A stretch of DNA of 64,000 bases from Leptodontidium sp. MPI-SDFR-AT-0119 (Eukaryota > Ascomycota > Leotiomycetes > Helotiales > Leptodontidiaceae). Of this stretch, positions 60,947-64,000 are shown piece by piece. Position numbers and translations under genes: made by a program. The first letter of the stretch is position 1. Every line of letters begins with the position of its first letter. A model generated the notes under the pieces. That model had not been told where the DNA came from and searched no databases. It saw only the letters and a list, made by a program, of their open reading frames with translations. The stretch spans positions 1,302,001 to 1,366,000 of the forward strand of contig JAHLEZ010000010.1 in the NCBI GenBank assembly GCA_020726505.1. The letters run 5' to 3'.

Positions 60947-61408
60947 TCATACAGTCTCCACCTCCGTTTGCCCTGTAAGCTTCCTCTTTCCATCAATCCA
61001 CTTAACCTCCCAGAGAATCACGTTGGCCTTTTTAGTCTCCTTGCCCGTTGCCTTTTCCTTAACTGTCCATTTGCTAAGAACTGCCACCACGCCGTCCGGA
61101 TTTTCCGGGTTCTCCCATTGGAGAATCACAGAGAAGGTGTCTTGAATCGATGTACCAGAACTACGGGCGTATTGAAGGCCTGGCATGAATTGGTCGTACG
61201 TGTAGACATTGTGGTTGATTCTAGCAGTGCGCTTGTGTTAGGTGTGCCGGCCGAGATGTTATGAAGGTCGGGTCGCGTACTTAACTACCAAGCTCGGATC
61301 AACTTGCTCATGGACGGCTTTGAGGGCGATTTCGTCATCCGGTTGAATGAACAGAGTATCATTGAGTTCTGTCACCCACTCGCCGAGGGTTTGCGGTTGG
61401 ACAGGCAT
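60947..61408 (-). CDS. Small NTF2-like (SnoaL-type) protein (133 aa)
   Basis: Exons 61408-61281 and 61220-60947. The start MPVQPQTLGEWV is the first ATG. The 60-nt intron has a GTACGC donor, a CCTAAC branch and a CTAG acceptor, and splicing joins LVVK to INHNVYTYDQF in frame. The pattern (N-terminal helices, VKINHNVYTYDQFMPGL, then alternating strands with SVILQW, VVAVLSKWTVKE, VILWEVKWIDGKRKL ending TEVETV) fits the cone-shaped NTF2/SnoaL fold of small fungal proteins. No catalytic residues can be assigned. It lies in the accessory tail near NmrA-like and tautomerase genes, all of which are small-molecule enzyme families. Confidence 0.7.
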
Positions 61409-61664
61409 CGTGTATTGCTATACATTGTCAACAAAACATCGCGGTAACAATTGAGCAACGCACCTATGAAAATAGGAGAATGAGGGGCTGAAAAGTGTGG
61501 TTAGATGTTTAGAACTCGAGGGAGGAGACGCATTTTATACCTGTTGACTCCGTAAACATTGAGCATTTCGCTCTTGGCGACAAACCTACACTTCGAATCA
61601 ACCTGCGCCAATTTTAGCCCCCCACACTTATCTTCGAAACTCCTCCGCACGACTTCTACACTGC
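61409..61664. other. Promoter side of the NTF2-like gene
   Basis: No coding signal recognised. Confidence 0.35.
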
Positions 61665-61750
61665 TCCGCTCCTGTCTATTCTCCGCGCCTCTCCCGCACC
61701 TTCCCCACACCTCTCCCGCACTTCTCCCGCACCTCTTCCGCACTTCCGAG
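61665..61750 (-). repeat. Second minisatellite, inverted copy of the 58321 unit
   Basis: On the minus strand this reads as about six imperfect units of GTGCGGGAGAG/GTGCGGAAGAG. It is in opposite orientation to the array at 58321-58435, and the two arrays flank the NmrA-like gene, the LTR-like element and the NTF2-like gene. Confidence 0.7.
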
Positions 61751-63060
61751 AGGTTTATTGTACGAAAATGTGGGAAATTCAAAAATGGATCCATACGGCG
61801 GCTTCGGAAATTCAAAAAAAGAATCACGTCTGATATGTCCTTGTCTTGCTGTCGCTATTTACGGCAGTCAAGAAAAAGTTCAAGTTCAAGTTGCAGTAGT
61901 AATTAGCCGCTGCCCGATCTCGAAAGTGGAGGAGGGATAATTTGAACAAGCTTTAGGACGCCAAGTTCTTGTGACTGGTAGAACGAGAATTCTAGTGTTC
62001 CAAAGTCGAGATTTTCGAGATTTTCTAGATTTCCAAACTTTCTGGAGAAACCGACACCTTCCCGCACTCGGACGATAGGCGTGTATAGTTCCTGCTAATA
62101 CTTTCCCACTTCAGCATTTGGCTCAGGCTCAAATCGTTCTCGGGTGTACTGAGGCATATCGATGATTTTCATATTCCAGGCCTTCCATGCATTCTGCTTT
62201 ACTCCATTGTCGACAATTTATCTTAAGGAGATATTGTCTTTCAAGATCGTACTGCGGGAATCTCGCTTTCCCGAGTGTTGAACCTTGGCTTTGGGTAAAC
62301 GCGATCATCATCCACGTGCTTTCGTCACAAATATTAATACAAGGCTATCCACTGACAGCGCCATCATAGTCTCGTCGCCTCTTTTGCAACGCCGTACGCA
62401 ATGGCCGACCTGGGGTGGAAATTCTACATCATCCTGGAACGCTCGTCATACCGGCGCTGAAACATCTCGTCGTTGTCGCTACTGGAGATTGAGATTGGCT
62501 CGGGAAGTGATAGCTAGCGGGAGACTTGTTGACTCCCTCGTTATAACCATATCAGCACTGACGAGGGTACTGCACTTCTTAGTGCACAAGCTCGTATCTA
62601 ACGCGAGGACGAGACCACATTTGTTAAGCGAGGAAGCTAGTACCTGCTACGGTGTTGGGCCGCCGGGGCAATTTGAAGGTTGACGCTGCTTAAGGCATCA
62701 ATCCTTGCAGGGTGAGGATTCGGTCTTCTCAAATTCCGACCACCTGACGACATTAATGGAAAGCACCTTAAAAATTAAAAAAACGATAACCTCCATCTGG
62801 AAATCTCATATTGGTTGTCGTCTGTCACTCTTACCCTACCTTCCAGCCTGACTCCAGTGATGGCCTTTAGTCCAAGTTCAAACAGATCGCGTCAGGTGCA
62901 CGTACTTCAACACATTCTTCCACAGTCTGAACCTTTACTTACTATTTATGAAAAGTCTCCCCGTTATGTGCTGGGGTCACCCGGGTAAACGTGTCTTCTG
63001 CAAGGTTCATGAGGCTTTTTAGAAGTCGTTCTTTTGGCTTATGCTATTCATAACATATAG
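61751..63060. other. Gene-poor stretch of the accessory tail
   Basis: About 1.3 kb with short ORFs in both directions and no recognisable domain. The minus strand around 62130-62311 reads protein-like but has no family resemblance I can name. Confidence 0.35.
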
Positions 63061-63360
63061 AAATTCCGAAACAGAATGGCATCATAACCTTCGGACTCAG
63101 TGCAATCGTCAACGACCGTTGGTAGGGGCTCTGCGAGACTCTGTGTTCAACACAACTCGTCGAACGATGGGCCAAATACTCTACGTTGCTCCGCCACTCG
63201 TGATAGCATATTTCTTGCTAGATTGGGCCGAGAAGAAGTCAGTCCCTTTTCCTCACTGGGTGAGGCTCCCCTTTGTCCTAGAAGACGACTTACTGACTAC
63301 CTAAATAGAAATCTTTGGTTGAATTCCAAAGAAGGGAGGATGGCCATGGAGGAGCCGTGA
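63061..63360 (+). pseudogene. QCR8-like (cytochrome bc1 subunit 8) pseudogene fragment
   Basis: The reading IPKQNGIITFGLSA, then (after one missing base near 63104) NRQRPLVGALRDSVFNTTRR, GQILYVAPPLVIAYFLLDWAEKK follows the fungal QCR8 pattern of PKQKGI, GLSxNRQ, VFNxxRR and a single membrane helix. A 71-nt intron (63238-63308, GTCAGT donor, ACTGAC branch) leads to NLWLNSKEGRMAMEEP and a stop, matching the NEYLNSKAGR end. The N-terminal exon is not found upstream, so this is a truncated, frameshifted copy of a nuclear respiratory gene, not the functional gene. An assembly error could explain the single-base loss but not the missing start. Confidence 0.7.
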
Positions 63361-63616
63361 TGGTTGGTTGGTTGTATAGGGGAAGATTGTTTGATTGAAG
63401 AGACCGTGTGGAGAGATGATAGGGAAAGAAAGATGGAAATAACATGAATTGAAGCACATATATTTATATATAGTATGATGCTTTCTCTTGACCTCCTACC
63501 CTATCAATGTATTCTTGCTTGCTTGGCGGCCCCTCTTACGATAGTAATAGAAGAAATTTCGCTGGTGAATGAATAGTATTACTAGTTATTAAATCAATTT
63601 TAACTTTATTATCCGA
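63361..63616. other. Spacer before tautomerase gene
   Basis: AT-rich with TATATTTATATATAG at about 63459-63473. No coding signal. Confidence 0.35.
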
Positions 63617-64000
63617 TACCCTCTCGTGAAGATCGATATAATTAAGGGTGTAAGGACACCGGAGGAGATTAGGAAGTTAGCGGATGTGGTGCAAGAGGTT
63701 ATGCTTCAGAAATTCAACGCTCCAGCTCGAGATCGGTTCGTACCTTTTTATCCTTTTCCCCTCCAATTCTTTACTATCCATTCTATTCCATTCCTCTATT
63801 ACACCCTTCTCTTCTCTTCTCTTCTCTTCTCTTCTCTTCTCTTCTCTTCTCTTCTCTTCTCTTCTCTTCTCTTTTCTTCTCTTCACCTTCCTATCCCCTT
63901 TAAAATAACCTCCTACTAACCTCTCACTTTGTCCAGCTACCAAATCATAACCCAACACGAACCCTACAAGATAATCTGCGAGGACACAAGCCTCGATTTC
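63617..64000 (+). CDS. Tautomerase-family protein, 5' part (runs off the right edge)
   Basis: Small fungal tautomerase of the 4-oxalocrotonate/MIF-like superfamily. Exon at about 63617-63735 reads PLVKIDIIKGVRTPEEI, RKLADVVQEVMLQKFNAP, RDR; after a 201-nt intron (63736-63936, GTTCGT donor, ACTAAC branch, GTCCAG acceptor) it continues YQIITQHEPYKIICEDTSLDF to the window end. In this superfamily an N-terminal Pro after the initiator Met is catalytic; here Pro is present but the preceding codon is TAC, not ATG, and no in-frame ATG lies just upstream. Either a further 5' exon supplies the start or the start codon is lost. The 3' end lies outside the window. Confidence 0.65.
63806..63884 (+). repeat. 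(CTTCT)n microsatellite inside the tautomerase intron
   Basis: About fifteen near-perfect tandem copies of CTTCT, with one CTTTT variant, lie inside the predicted intron. Confidence 0.9.

Overview
The window looks like nuclear DNA of a filamentous ascomycete (Pezizomycotina). The genes carry short introns of about 45-210 nt, with GTAAGT/GTATGT-type donors and CTAAC/CTGAC branch sites close to the acceptor. The gene content is typically fungal: phytochrome hybrid histidine kinase, HSE1, ATG13, SLM1, ZDS1, SIT4 and UPF3. Several proteins resemble Leotiomycete (Sclerotinia/Botrytis-type) homologues as I remember them, so I lean towards that class, but this is inference. All exon models below were read by eye from splice signals, reading frame and family conservation, and each multi-exon CDS sums to a multiple of three.

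Layout. 1-2.5 kb: broken coding relics. 3.3-7.2 kb: two coiled-coil proteins of unknown function. 8.6-12.6 kb: a divergent pair, the SIT4/PP6 phosphatase (-) and the NMD factor UPF3 (+). 15.2-19.7 kb: a nine-exon phytochrome histidine kinase with a 9-nt microexon. 20-25 kb: an AT-richer accessory stretch with a small SAM-domain gene, a broken SAM paralogue and a small Cys-containing protein. 25.0-28.7 kb: a LITAF-domain protein and SLM1, both on the minus strand. 32.3-38.4 kb: ZDS1-like and ESCRT-0 HSE1. 38.8-41.8 kb: a small five-exon acidic protein with a Cys cluster that no single ORF reveals, then the mitochondrial iron alcohol dehydrogenase/hydroxyacid-oxoacid transhydrogenase. 43.3-46.3 kb: ATG13. 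48.2-51.0 kb: hypothetical genes. 52.2-57.1 kb: a 1561-aa ankyrin-RCC1-BTB (IBtk-like) protein. 57.2-64 kb: a decaying accessory tail holding an oxidoreductase pseudogene, an NmrA-like reductase, an LTR-like element, an NTF2-like protein, two related minisatellites, a QCR8-like pseudogene and a tautomerase that runs off the right edge.

Functional themes. Several housekeeping genes fall in TOR/phosphatase/trafficking networks: SIT4 and ATG13 (TORC1), SLM1 (TORC2), ZDS1 (PP2A), and HSE1 and LITAF (endosome). They are unlinked transcription units, so I do not read them as a cluster. I see no CRISPR array, rRNA or tRNA gene, and no coherent secondary-metabolite cluster. The least ordinary items are the phytochrome microexon, the hidden five-exon gene, the SAM gene/pseudogene pair and the pseudogene-rich right end.
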